NCBI GenBank assembly: GCA_964036045.1
Contig: OZ038379.1
Span: 111,236,611 to 111,300,610 of the forward strand
Origin: Eutreptiella sp. 'Long Island Sound 2002'
Taxonomy: Eukaryota; Euglenozoa; Euglenophyceae; Eutreptiales; Eutreptiaceae
Reading direction: 5' to 3'
DNA: 64,000 bases
Below are positions 21,480-33,420 of the stretch, piece after piece. Each line of letters begins with the position of its first letter. Position 1 is the stretch's first letter. A program made the translations under genes and the position numbers. Below the pieces are notes generated by a model. The model was not told the origin of the DNA, did no database searches, and saw only the letters and a list, made by a program, of their open reading frames with translations.

Positions 21480-24120
21480 CTGGCGTCATCACCACTGGCA
21501 TAGTATCTACATCCTGCAGGCCTCACACTCAACTCATGCCTTTGGCTTGAATAACCGCCCTTGTGGATTGGATACCCCTACACCTCGCAGCATGTGAGTT
21601 TGATATGATGGTCTCATTCAAGGTTTTGAGACGCTCCCCTCAGCTCCTCAAAGCGGGGATCGTAGCCACTGCAGCGTTGAGAAGGTTCTTGGAGTTCAGT
21701 ATGTACAGTTAGAGGTGCATAAGTGCGGGCTCTGTGGTGGCGTGCTCTGCCTGTGATCTGATCCGTCCTGCTGCTTCCCCCTACTTGTCCCCCTTTACCC
21801 TTGCTAAACCTAATAGTCAAACGATAGATAGGGCCCATGGAGGTAGGCCCTAAACTGCTTATTCCCTCATTGTGCTCTAATCTTCCTGACAAAACACATA
21901 TATCTACCCTGGGCAACAAGATACCCTGGGTTGCGCCCGTGACAAGTTACGTGGCTCTTTTCACTAGTACTGCGCAACTCAAGGGAGCGTCAGCAACAAC
22001 GTGTAGAGAAAGCATGTCGCATCCCCTGAAATGGGGTCACATGCATGGAATAATGTCTGCTGAAAGTGCCTCAGCACTTCTGCATCCCTGAAAACTAGAT
22101 GTGATAATAATCCCCAGATTTGCTGGCTGATGTGCGCACTGGCCGGCGCCCTACCGCAGTGGGTACCATCAGTGTGGCCTCCCAATTGAACGTGTGCATG
22201 TGGTCTTCTCTTTTCCGGGTCCAACTGATGCGCATATTTTCAGAAACACGCTGTTTAGGCATCCAGTAGATGGCGACCATCAGCAAAAACGGCTCTTAGT
22301 GTGACATTGGTTCTGGTGTGCCGAGTGTTGCGACGATTTCAACGATCATGCATCCCGAGGGTTCACGAAATACCATAACTCTGCACTTCACATCCGTGGG
22401 GCAGGCACAGGGCTCCATTATTATGCATGCCGGCGGAGGTCCCAATTGCACGAGACCCTAATAGTAGCGTCCCGGAGGCACGCCTGCTCTCGCCTCATGC
22501 GACTTGTCATCCATGAGTGACACAAGGCATCTAACTCCGATCGTGCTCATGGCGCCGCTTCACGGTGTGGCTCAATGCAGTTCCCGTGGCCCGGAAACCG
22601 GACTCCACCACGTCCTTCCATCTTTTTATGAATCTAACCTGTGTAAGTGATTGCCTGGGGCCTGACCTCCCCAGGGATTCCTTGTACTCCCCATGGGAAT
22701 ACCTCATGCGTAATGCGGCTCAGTACCCCATGTGGGGTTCTGCCGTCTAGGCCTTTGTAGTGTAGCAGAGTATGCAACCTCCCTCTGAGCCGGCAAGGGC
22801 GGCTGTCTCTGCTGCCGTCACAATGGCACAGTCGCAAAATCAGACCCGTGGGACCTCAGCCTCCTTTGCGCGCACCACCCCGCGTGGAGGGGGGTGGACG
22901 CCGATCCTTTCCCCATTACCGTATATATTCGGTGGACATCTAAGCACAATGTCCACCGTCCTTGCACATCATCCAAACTGGGCAGTGTCATGCGCACGGT
23001 TTTCGGCGCGGGTCACGTCGCGCACGTCGCGGACCAGTACCTTCGGCAGGGCACGGAGGATATTCCGTGGTGGGCATCTCTCCCGCGGACTCGGGGTGGC
23101 TAGGGAGGGGCCGTAAGGTGAATAAGGCATCGGATAGGCCGGGGCATAGCTCGGGTACGGATATGCTTAGGGGGTGAGAGCCGGAGTAGCATATTGCTGC
23201 ACAGTGTGCTCCAGCGTCAGGGCCGTAGAGGTCGGGGGAGGATTGGGATCCGTGCGGGCCTGCTTGGCACTCGGGGCTGCACCCCATGGCCTCCAGGGTT
23301 GCCCGTCCGCTTTGCGGAAGGTGAAGGTGAAATGAGCATCCGCATGGGAGTATTGAGATTGCAAAATAGTTTGTGATGCGACCTACTCCTCTCCAGGTAG
23401 TTCTGTAATGCCCGGGGCTCCACCGCCCCCCATTTATCTCGGCTCCTCCCCCTTCCCAAACCCCCGCAATAGCCCCCCCCCCCCGTGACCCCAACTCCGA
23501 GCGGTGATCCTCGGCCCCAATGAGCCTACACGAGTTGCGCCTCCGGCCCCTTACGTGCTGGCACTACAAGAATGGGAGCACGATATGGTGCGCCAATCAC
23601 TTGCCGCGCTCCGCGAGTCTGTGCACATGGTCCTGCGGCACGCCACACACCACGCTTGGGGTCACATTTTCTCTCCAATGGGTAGCTTTTTAGGTGTGGT
23701 GGTTATTCCGCAGCAGTTTCACTAATTGCCCTTTCGACCACCGTGCCTTCTTTCTATCAATGCTTTCAAGGGGCCTTGTGCGGTTCCCCGTTCGGCCTTG
23801 AATGGTTCCCAGGTGGGCATTTTTGTTCAACTATTGGGTGAGCATCAGCTGGATGCCACCTCGACCAGGGGGTCGGCCGTGTTCCCCCCCTTCCCCACGG
23901 GTTCTGTCCGTGAGCTGCCCTCGGCCTTGCTCACCATATATACCTTGCGCTTTCACGCGGCTTCTCCGCACACCCAATCTGTTTTGATTCTATGCCTTAG
24001 TTCAGGATACATGCGAAAACACCTCTGGTACCTGCAACCGGGTGCGGTTTGATCTGTGACCTGCCATCGTGTTTTGTACCACTTGGATGCCCTAGACCGC
24101 CTCATGGCGGTTTGGAACAC
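21480..24120. other. Gene-poor stretch; possible 5' part of the retroelement below
   Basis: I see no recognisable domain here. A perfect 10-bp inverted repeat (CGGTGGACAT / ATGTCCACCG, 22930-22958) occurs near the middle. Plus-strand frames at 23.5-24.05 kb (LALQEWEHDMVRQSLAALRE; GIFVQLLGEHQLDATSTRGS) read like protein and lie directly upstream of the endonuclease remnant, so they may belong to the same retroelement. Confidence 0.35.
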
Positions 24121-24189
24121 GGCGATGCTTTAACATACACACGCTATCGCCGACAACGTCCCTGACGGGCGTGGCATGCATTTTTTGTG

Positions 24190-24860
24190 CCTCAACGTCC
24201 AATAGTATCCGCGCGTTGTCCTCGCTCTTTTAGTCCTTTTCCTTTCCAGACATCGTCTCCCTGCACAAGATTGGTACTTTGCCCGAGTCTTTCTCCATAC
24301 ACCCCCTGTATGCATCCTTTTTCAGCCTTATTCATCACAAGTGTCTCGGGGTAGCCGTCTTGATCCGCCGGGACGATAGCTATGCCTTCCACCGGGAAGA
24401 CATCCGGGCGGAAGGTAGAGGCGTGGCCGTATGGTTGCTTAGCGGGTACCCCTCTCTTAGCCGTAGGTCTGTACCTTCCGGTACCTGGATGACTTGAAGC
24501 GTATGAACCCATCGTTCAATGGGCCCTAGGCCATATTCTTGCGTTAGCCCGCTATTTGCATGCAGTTTTCGGAGACATCAATCAAATCCCGGGTAGGCAC
24601 CACACTTTCGTCATTATTTTTCCGATATGCGCCGCCTCTGTTCCGACTTTCTGGAGAAAAAAGCTTTACGATGGGTGCCCCCCCGCGTAGATCTGCCAGC
24701 ATGGGTGGGGGCACAGGGATATTTCAAGGTTTTGGACCATTTCCTTGTTTCTTCGCATCTTCACCCATTGCGGGGACACTCACCCAAATGCGCATTTTCC
24801 CTCACACCACTGCCCCATCACCTTGCACATCCCTAGCGTGGCGACACCGGAGCCCGTAAC
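24190..24860 (+). pseudogene. Non-LTR retrotransposon, APE-type endonuclease remnant
   Basis: Three plus-strand frames together give the order expected of an apurinic-endonuclease-like domain: DIVSLHKIGTLPESF (the DIVCLQE region), GVAVLIRRDDSYAFHRED followed by RGVAVWLL, GDINQIPG (for the usual GDFN), and SHHCPITLHIP where the family has SDHxP. The Asp of SDH is replaced by His and the frames are shifted relative to each other, so the domain cannot be active as written. The reverse transcriptase lies downstream on the same strand. Confidence 0.6.
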
Positions 24861-26564
24861 CATCCTAGAGCATCGTCGGCGCTTCCGCCTTTTCCCCCCG
24901 CATCCGGAACGCCTCACGGACAAATACAACATGGCGTTCGCCCGCGCCATGGGTTCGGCCTCGCCACCAACGGTGCCCCACCAATTGCAGCACATCCGTG
25001 AGGCCCTTGTGGAGGCTGCCCGCACGGTGTATGGCGAACCGGTGGCCTATGACCGGCAAACAGGCATGGTGCGGCAACAACACGATTCATTGAAAGCCTT
25101 CCTTTTGAGCCACCCTTTTTGGTGGAAACTGGCCTGCTGAAACACCTACACCAGGTGCTGACCCTCCAGCATGTAGTCCAACTGCCTGGTGCATCGCTAC
25201 TTTGGAGTCACAACTGGGACTCAGCCATCCCCATTGCCACGAACAACCTTCAGTGCGCTCTTATCGCCGGGTTTTTGGCCGACTAGTGGGGCCCTCCATG
25301 GGGCCCAAATATGTTGTGAGTATGTCTGTCAATCCGCGTCTTAAGGCACATATGACCTTGGATCAATTGCGCCAACGCCATCTAGCGCCTGTCGGCGGCC
25401 TCTCCAGTGATTATGTGTTTAACCTAATGGCCTGGCAACTTTCCGGTGCCCCCTTTACCTTTCCCCTCCTCACGGTATCCTCCCTGCGGACCTTGCTGAG
25501 CAGCACCCCCAAGACTTCCCTTTCCTGGGATCCGATGGAATATGTTCTTGTCGGCCGCCTATCTGCTGACAATCTTCAACCGCTGCTAACCTTCTATAAT
25601 GCTATTTTGTGAGGTGCTCGGGTACCTGCCCTGCACCATGGGGACTTTGCCTTGTTGCCGAAAAAGGCCCCCCATGGCATTGTGGGTAACAGGAGGCCCC
25701 TCATCAACCTCTCTGTCCTTTAGGAGTCTTCTCCATGCATCTGGCATCCTCCAGTCCTCGCTGCAAACTTTTCTCTACACCCATGGACGCTTGTCTCGTG
25801 CGCAGTTCGCCATGTGGGCCCACACCTCTGTAGCGGACGTGCTGCAGGTGGTGCATGACCGGTTCCTCTTGTGTTGGTCGCGAGACCAACAGGCCTGGCT
25901 GGTTTTGCATGAGGTCATCCATGCTTTCGGTTCCCGGGCGCATGCCACTGTCCAAAATACGCTACTGGCCGCTGGCTACTCGGCCTCGCAAGTAGACCTC
26001 CTTGTTTTCGCTATCCGCTCTATGCTTTTGCACATGGGCGGGTACCAGGGCGTTGAGGAGGCCCTCGCCCGCTATGAGGCGGGCCTTGGGCAAGGCGACC
26101 CCATTTCCGCGTTGCTCTACTGCCTACTGGGCGAGCTATGTGCCGCCCTAGCTCTGGCCTCCATGGGCCTCCTCGCGACAACGGCCGGACCCTTGCGCCG
26201 GTTGGGGTGGATCGATGACACCTCTTTGCTCGCTGCGAGCCATGCAGATGCCCAACGCCTGGTTTCTCGGCTGCCCACTTCAGAGGCAGCAACTGACCTA
26301 TTCTCCGATAACGTGAAGACAATTGCTATCGGCACTGAGCTATGCTTGGGCCGTTTGCACATTCTCAATGCACCGCTCTACCTTTTGGGGGTCTCTGCTC
26401 CAGCGCCCGGGGCCGGGCGATTTCATTCGCCTTTTGGGACGGCATGCGCTGCCGCACCGGTTCCACCGTCGGGACCTAGCAAAATTCATGAAAGTAGGTC
26501 GCCGCGCCACAGCGGCGGTGACCCAAATATCTTTGCCCAGCCATTATCCCATCAGCATGTATAA
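24860..26564 (+). pseudogene. Non-LTR retrotransposon, linker and reverse transcriptase remnant
   Basis: Frames at 24860-25140 and 25202-25612 give the helical linker (HLAPVGGLSSDYVFNLMAWQ, then TSLSWDPMEYVLV). The frame 25599-26564 holds the reverse transcriptase. The GNRRPLINLSVL motif is present near 25690 in a shifted frame. The motif A region (WLVLHEVIHAFGS) lacks its aspartate. Motif B is intact (AGLGQGDPISALLYCLLGEL) and motif C is WIDDTSLL in place of YADD. Frameshifts and the lost motif A residue mark it as dead. The W-I-D-D variant argues for a lineage distinct from animal L1-type elements. Confidence 0.75.
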
Positions 26565-27711
26565 CGGCGCTGCGGGTGGCACACAACGGTGGTGTGCCCA
26601 TGTACGGCCACCTTTGTACCGTGGCTTGCGCTTCGGAGACCTCCCTGTAGCATCGTGTCTGCCCTCCATCTAGCATTCGAACGCTTCCACGCCCCACGTG
26701 GCTTTTTGCAACCCCTGCGCACTGGGTGGTCGGCCTGGACTCCTCCCCTTATATTATGTCATGCTCTTTCATGATGACCTACACTAGACAAATTAACCCC
26801 TCTAACCCTTTGGTTCGTGCGTCCACCCATCACGGGCTTCTTCAAGCGAAACAAAAGTTTCATCCCTCCATACAGTGTCTTGCTGCTGCAACGCCTTAGA
26901 ACTGTCTGTCGCATGCTGATGATCACCGCCCTTTCCTTATCATGTGCCACCGGGTGTGCCTGGAGGTGCACGTGCCCGAGGAACCCTTACATGTGCCCAC
27001 AGTTTTCAACCCTATGCATCTGTGTGTTCACGAGTGGCAAACTAATGACTTGCATTCATGGATGGTTGCCGGCTACGCCTCCCTTAGCGATGCAGTCCAT
27101 TCCGGATGGCCCTGCCGCTTTCAGACGCCTCCGCCAGCACACCCCCCTTTCTCGCAGGTCCCGTCAGCGATACATCCGGTACTACTCGACATCACCCCCC
27201 AACAGGGCCTCTCGCGCATATTCATGATGCCCCCTGGTACCTAGGGCACTACCAAACCGGCGGTGCCCTCGTTGTTCTGGACCTGCTTACCGGTGTCTAT
27301 AAACTCTATCCTGTGCATGTACCCATCTTTTGCAACAACTCTTACCAAGCAGAGGTCTAGGTGGCCTGGTTGTCCTGCAGTCACGTGTCCCTAGTGCGTC
27401 CGCGTGGCGGGGAGACACTTGGATTTTCTCAGATTCGCAGTCTTAAATCTCTGCACTGGAAAGTAGGAATGACGGCAATTGCCCTTTTGTCTCTTGCCCT
27501 GCTCCAGCGCTGCCGGAGCCTATCCAGCCAGTGGGAAGTCCCGCTCCATCTATACTCTCATCTCCAAGGAACCTTCTTGGATGAAGTACACGAACGGGTG
27601 GACGCATATGCAAAGGGTGGAGCCCTCTAGCAGCAACCTGCGTTGGGCTGCACCGCGGGCCTGTAGGACCCCACAGTATGCTTTCTTGACCAGTCCGCGC
27701 CCCGCCCGTAC

Positions 27712-28107
27712 TTGGTACATGACCCACAGCCGCTATTCCGACACCGGCTCCGCCGGTACCTAAGAGAAGCGGTGTCCTTGCCCCCGGTTCAGGACAACCC
27801 GCGCTATGCCTTCTACGGCGACCTTGATATGAAAGGTTTCATCACCGGGCGCGCCCACCTCATGATAGGGGCCATCCGGCACAATGTGGGCGCGGCCCCT
27901 GGTGTGGTGTGCCCCTTTTGTGGGGCCACACCCTCCATGCGGCACTACGTTGAGCAGTGCCGCGCATGGTGCCCCTGTTGCATGTTTTCTTTCACACCCG
28001 GCTTATGCTTGCTTTTCAGGATTTCTACCCGCGATGGAGGATCTCTGCGGTTACTGGGCATGAAATTTGAATCCTACATTGACATGACCTTTTCGGCATC
28101 CGTTTAG
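27712..28107 (+). pseudogene. Non-LTR retrotransposon C-terminal zinc knuckle
   Basis: The frame contains a C-x2-C-x8-H-x4-C knuckle (CPFCGATPSMRHYVEQC), a standard C-terminal feature of non-LTR polyproteins. It is preceded by basic RT-thumb-like text (DMKGFITGRAHLMIGAIRHN). It lies 1.1 kb past the RT and in line with it. Sequence between 26.6 and 27.7 kb is open only in short pieces, as expected for decay. Confidence 0.6.
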
Positions 28108-28184
28108 GCTTGGGCCCTTTTCATGTTCCAACACCTTAACCATGTGCCACTGTAGAGTTAACTGGTGAAATCTCCCCTCGGGAC

Positions 28185-28800
28185 GTGGCTCTCCTACTAC
28201 CTCGCGGGATCACCCGCACTGCTTTGCACCATGCAGTGTCTTACGTGTTAAATGAAGTGGCTGCGCTGCATCGCAACCATTCCTTTCTCACGCTGCCCGT
28301 CGTGCCCAGTTTCTCTGTGCGCCACGACCCTCGATCCGCATATGTTTCTCACTGGACTGCCCATCCCACTTCACTTATGTGCACTTGGTTTTGGGCTTTG
28401 CAAACCATGGAAGCGCCTGGTTGGCCGCACTCTGCTCTTTTACAGGTTTTGTCCATCATCGTGTCTTTTTCTGTCCACGTTACATCTACAGTCGCATGTC
28501 ACCGTGATCTGGCCACTCACCGACTGCGTCTTCCCATGCAGCATTGGTGGGTAGGGCCTGACAGTCAACGTCGAGAAGTTCAGGATGTCGATGCACTGCT
28601 GTGGGATAGCGCAGCGGTTACTCCTCCACCGCCGTGGGACACGGCGAGATGCTTTTGGGTGTTGGGCTATGGCCACCCTGAGTGTACCATTGCCCTCTAT
28701 GCCCCACATGCCCGGGCCTAGGCCCACCTCCGGGACCTTTTCTATCAGGCTTTGCGTCTTGTGGGGTATCTGCCCCTGCCCAAGTACACGTACCTCTGGA
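28185..28800 (+). pseudogene. Probable C-terminal tail of the same retroelement
   Basis: A 178-residue plus-strand frame (SYVLNEVAALHRNHSFLTLP; QHWWVGPDSQRREVQDVDAL) ends at 28721. A shifted frame then reads AHLRDLFYQALRLVGYLPLP. No known fold is recognised. Strand, position and mode of decay match the retroelement. The 3' end of the element is not identifiable. Confidence 0.35.
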
Positions 28801-28859
28801 TAAGGCCGTGGCATACATCACCGTGAAATTTACGATTCCCTCTTTTCTGCGCCATGCCT

Positions 28860-30700
28860 GCTCGTCTTGCTTTCTTTGTTACCATTACCAGTCAACAGAC
28901 CATGGCAACTCAAGCGCGCGGTGGTCTGTGGGTGCCTAGTGGCACTGGTTGGCCGGGAAGCGCCGTGGTGGGCGGGGGCCTCTTTGCGTCCGCTTGGCTT
29001 GGGATCCAGCCCTGGGTCCGGTCTGTCGCCGAGGTATCCCGGTTTACCAGGGGCGTAGGTTTCGAGGGAGGCAGTGGCAGCGCTAGCCCTACGCCCGGGG
29101 CATGCGTGAAACTACCAACCTGGCAACTGCATCCCCATCCGTGCGGTGGAGACACGGGGAGTGGGTACCCTTACCCTGCTAACAGCTGGCACGGGACCTG
29201 CGCCGATCGCCGGCAGCTCCTCCCCCCCCCCCCTTAGGGGGGGTCCCCCCCGAAAAAAAAATATCCCCCCCCGTATCAAACTCTCCCAAGTCCCGAGTCT
29301 CCCAAGGGACTCCTTTGCGAGGTGGACTTGCCGAAGGCAATAGAAATTTTCTCCATCTCGGCACAATGGGGAATGGGTTGGTGATGGATGCCTTTTGAGT
29401 TTCGAACCCCCCACACGCCCCATGAGGCCTGTAGTAAAACTGAGTAAAAATGTTTATTTTTTTTTCTCGGCTTGACTTTTCTGTGCACCTCCGCTGCCAT
29501 TTTGGCAGGATATAAAACAGGCAGCCCTCCAAATGCCGAAAATCACTGCCTCCCGTGGAATTTCATATTGCGAAAAAAAAGAAAGAAAAAGTGTACGGTC
29601 GTGTTGCTCAGCCGCCACACATCATCCATAAGGAATGCGAGGGGGGGAGGGGTTGCTTCTGCAGGGAGGCTGGCTGTGCCACGATGGGAGGAGCCTAATC
29701 CTGCAGCAGGGGGCAGTGTGTTCATCTTTGCAGAGAGGAGCCTCACCCTTCCTTCGGGCGCTTATCCTACGCAAAGGGGCTCATCGAGTTTGCACCCTGG
29801 GCCATACCTCCTTGTGATTGGACACAATGCCAAAAAAACCTGTGAAGGCCTGAAAGAAGGGGACGTGCAACACAATGTCCAAAGGTTGACTGAATACACT
29901 GATGCCGTAATCGATGCCAGGGGCTGGGGTCTGCTCAAGAGTCGCATGCAACAACCCTCCAGCCCCTGCATCCACCATCATCTGCGACCGACTGGGCTGC
30001 ACAATGCGAGGGAAAGGGTCGGTGCCCTTTTGATCGACTTGGAAGGACTGTAAAGCAGTGACAACCTGTGAAACACATTGGGTTCAGAGGGAAGGGCAGG
30101 TGCACAGTGAAGGGAGGTGTGCAGACGGACGAGTGCAGAGGGGAGGAGTATACCGGCAGCAACATCCGGAGCGGTTGCGCACGTTGCATTTTCGTGCAGG
30201 AACTGCTCTTAATTCCTGTCCTCTTTTTTCCAGGCACCAGGCACCTGTGTCCGAGGCCTCAGACCAGCACCACAGGGGGGGGGGGTTACACTACTCCTCT
30301 TATGACTGATGACTGACAGGCCTTTGCTTCGTGAGGGTAGAGGGGCCCTGGCGGGAGGCGGTAAATCTGGGATCCACCAACCCACTGGCGCTATCCACAA
30401 CCAGTTGTATAGGGTCACGCTTGGGGTGGTTGGGTCCAATCACAGACGTATCTACTCAATACCCACCAGTGCTCCCTTAGCTTCTGAATATTTTGAGTAT
30501 ATGCACTCGGGAAAAGGGGAGCTCGTACACCGAGCCCCAGCCCCAGAAGAAAAAGTGGGTGCACCATGTTGGCCAAAAGGCTGCTCACCTTCTTGGACAA
30601 GGCCAGGGGGTGGGAGGCAGGGGGAGCGGGAAGGGTGTCATGACCACAGTGCAGATGTTGCTGCTGGTAGACCCTTTCACTTTGGATGGGACAACAATTC
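28860..30700. other. No convincing gene; G/C-run hairpin near 29.23 kb
   Basis: Open frames on both strands lack recognisable domains. Around 29220-29275 a run of C, TTAG, a run of G, then C and A runs can form a G/C hairpin. The 29-bp segment 29316-29344 (TGCGAGGTGGACTTGCCG core) recurs at 39855-39884 within an AT-rich satellite. Confidence 0.4.
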
Positions 30701-30839
30701 CATCCCCTCCCCCTGCGCCAGTCTCCTAATCCAATGCCAGAGAGCGAGAACGGCCTGGTGCATCAGTTGGCCTGTACGTCAAAACTGTGCGTAAAGCGCA
30801 CTGCACAGCGCACAGGTACCGCACGTGCAGTCCATCTGT

Positions 30840-31128
30840 GCACGGTGCAGAGCTGTGTAATGCAAGAGGAGGGACGGACCTTAAATCGCTGTGGCATCAA
30901 GAGAAATGCCAAGACAAAGGACGTGAAAGTCATCTCGGAGAACACTTCACCGTCGATAACGAAGGCAATGGTCCCTGTCTCCAAATGGAAAGTGGCCTTT
31001 GTGTGCACGTACTGGTCTGGGAGATCGGCTGCAATGCTTGGACCCTCCAGATCCGCCCGCACATCCTGAAAGGCAGGTTGGAAAAGTTTGTACTGAGGCA
31101 TGTTGTGGTCTGCTCCCCGTCCACTCAC
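30840..31128 (-). CDS. Protein-like exon or remnant, unknown
   Basis: The minus-strand frame reads QYKLFQPAFQDVRADLEGPS then ATFHLETGTIAFVIDGEVFS, with regular strand-like alternation. After about residue 80 the composition deteriorates, so an exon may end there. It was chosen over the plus-strand frame for its composition only. No family is recognised. Confidence 0.3.
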
Positions 31129-31169
31129 AATGCCCCCTGCCAGTTGCGCAACTCAAAAATAGAAAATTC

Positions 31170-31510
31170 CAAAACTAATTTTTTGACAATTTGCCAATTC
31201 AAAACGATCAAATATCCTACGCAAAGCATGTTTTAGCCCCTCCTTATGTGTTTTTCACCCTGTTTGGGTGTTGGGGGGGGGGGGGGCTCCCAAAGGGGCT
31301 AGGGCACAATCTGCTAATGCAGTTTTCCAACCTCGACAGCTCAATAATGGAAATTCCAAAACTGCTTTTTTTTATATTCTTACCATCCACAATGATCAAA
31401 TATCCTATGTACAGCATGTTTTACCCCCTCTTTATTTGTTTTTCATGCGCACCTCCCCGCCCCTTGACCTATGTACACATTCTAGTGGACGCTAAAAGAC
31501 GAATGCCCTC
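31170..31510. repeat. AT-rich satellite units with internal poly-G
   Basis: Two units carry ATCAAATATCCTA, AGCATGTTTTA and TGTTTTTCA landmarks, with a G14 run after TGTTTGGGTGTT. They belong to the family that forms most of 36.69-36.95 and 38.99-40.32 kb. Confidence 0.7.
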
Positions 31511-31582
31511 TTTATGTGTTTTTCAGGCCTCTTGTTGCGAGCCTGCACGTGGCGAGGCTGCCTTAGCCGAGCTGCAATCACC

Positions 31583-31795
31583 ATGTCTCTGCCGCCCCCC
31601 CCCCATGATAGGGGAGCTCCCATGGCACCATTTCGTTACATCACAGCGTGGGATGATCGCGGTGGGGGGTGGCTCCTGCTGGTGGGCGGGCCCTTCTCGC
31701 TCCTGCCGGGGCCGCGGCTCGCCGACTTGGAAGCTGAGAGGGGCATCATAGAGGACGTGTACTGCGCCTGCCCGGGCACAGACCGGATCCGAAGG
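31583..31795 (+). CDS. Possible first exon of an unknown gene
   Basis: From an ATG at 31583 the frame reads MSLPPPPHDRGAPMAPFRYI, then WLLLVGGPFSLLPGPRLADL and IIEDVYCACPGTD. It reaches a plausible donor (GAAG|GGTAAAT, GT at 31796-31797). Beyond this the frame loses protein-like character. The block is GC-rich and begins right after satellite-like sequence. No downstream exon could be assigned with confidence. Confidence 0.3.
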
Positions 31796-32479
31796 GTAAA
31801 TTACTCTCACCGGAGGGTCATCTGCAGTATCAGGCCGTGTTGTTTGATGTGCTCGGCATTGAACAAGAGAAGCTGAAACAGACTAGCTGGAAGAAGCCTT
31901 TGGGTGATCCTTGCCTTAGGAAGGCCCACCAACAGCGAGCCTATCGTCCCCACGGTTTGGCAAACACTCAGCGACTCGGTCTGATACCCGTGGGTACGAA
32001 GCCCCAAGACTGGGGGCACCCCAGGAGCACGCACACCGTGTCCCCCAATGCCTTCCCTTGCCCCCTTTCCAGTGTCCCCTGCCTGTTCCCCTTGCCTTAT
32101 CCCTACCCTTCCGTGGACACCATGCCCTTATTCCTGACTTCCGATAGTCATCTGCCCTGCCTGTTCCCAGCAACAGGGCACTGCATGAGCAATAATTGTT
32201 CTGGCGGCCTCAGCGGAGAATCGCTAATCACTCCTAGCAACAATGGGAATTTCACGAGGTTCCCTCTGCATACACCAGGACTTACACTTGCATCCTTCTT
32301 GTCTCCATACCGCCATTAGCTGAAGCATTTGGAACACCGTGGCCCCCACATACTCACACACAAAGGCTATTGCCCTCGTTTCCGAAATTGCTAACCAACA
32401 ATTGAGCGACAACCCAACTTTGCAAACAGCAAGAGTAATGGTGGAGAGCGTCTACCTTTTTTTGTGGGATGGATCCAAT

Positions 32480-33025
32480 TGGCTCAACCTACTTTGCAAG
32501 TGTTCAGCAGTGACCACTTGCAACATGTCTCTGACATACAACTGACATTGGTACACCAAATAGGAGGAGGAAAATACAGTAAAGAGAACAGGCAATCATG
32601 CACCCGCTGCAAGTGGTTGCAAAATGCACGCTTGTAAATGAGGTCAGCTTTTGTGTCCCTGTACTTGGAATTTGCACTACGACCAGTGTTTAGTCGACAA
32701 GCCACGCGTAACTCAACTAACGACTGCTTGGTTAGCTGGTCACGGTCCAATTGGCCAAGTGCATCTTTAGGGTAGCCATCCGCCACCTTGCGCCACTCTC
32801 CACAGATGAGGACCTTGGGGCTGGTGTTGCCATGGAAGGTTGCGCCTTGGCCTCCGGGCCTTCCACGCTTTGCTCGGAGAAAGCATCCTCGCCTTTCAGT
32901 GCGGTGGGGGTGGCTTGAACACTCCCCTCGATGTTTGAAATTGCACCTTCAACTTGGGTGCTACGGGGGGACGGAGGAGGGCAAGGAAACGCGGTTACCC
33001 CCTCCAAAACAGCAATGGCCCACAA
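32480..33025 (-). CDS. Possible SAP-like DNA-binding protein fragment
   Basis: Two minus-strand frames can be joined near 32770: an N-terminal part (TPTALKGEDAFSEQSVEGPE, ATPAPRSSSVESGARWRMA) and a continuation (GQLDRDQLTKQSLVELRVAC, then KYRDTKADLIYKRA). The L-T-K-Q-S-L-V-E-L-R and K-A-D-L-I pattern resembles a SAP helix pair, but the loop is longer than usual. The frame deteriorates below 32560. This is a weak call. Confidence 0.25.
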
Positions 33026-33239
33026 CTGGGCGGATTGGCTACGTACCCCTGCCGTTTGGGGGGTCCCCTATGCTTTTGCGCGGGGGGACAAAATCAGTAA
33101 TGGCGCAGGAGTGGGCAGATTGGCGACAACACCCTTGACAGGGGGGGGGGGGTCCCCAATGCTTCATAGCACGGGTCAAAAGCAGTACTGGCCCACAAGT
33201 GGGTAGATTGAGTACATGCATGCATCTTTTTCCGGTAAA

Positions 33240-33420
33240 ATCGTGTAAATTACCTCGCAGAGGTTGTTAAATCAAAGCCAGGCATGCGTATATAGAGGAA
33301 CACGCCACATACCCCCCCATTTTGGGCCTTTTTGGGCCTATTTGCGTACCCTACCCCAAGGGGTTGAATCGTTAGTTTAACCCCTTGTAAAATCATTATC
33401 TTGTCCGATAAATTAGACAG
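33240..33420. repeat. ~165-bp repeat, second copy at 35790-35950
   Basis: Both copies share TTTGGGCCTTTTTGGGCCTA, ACCCTACCCCAAGGG, GTTAGTTTAACCCCTTG and TATCTTGTCC-like text in the same order and orientation, preceded by GTTAAATCAAAGC or GTTAGATCAAAGC. Confidence 0.8.
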
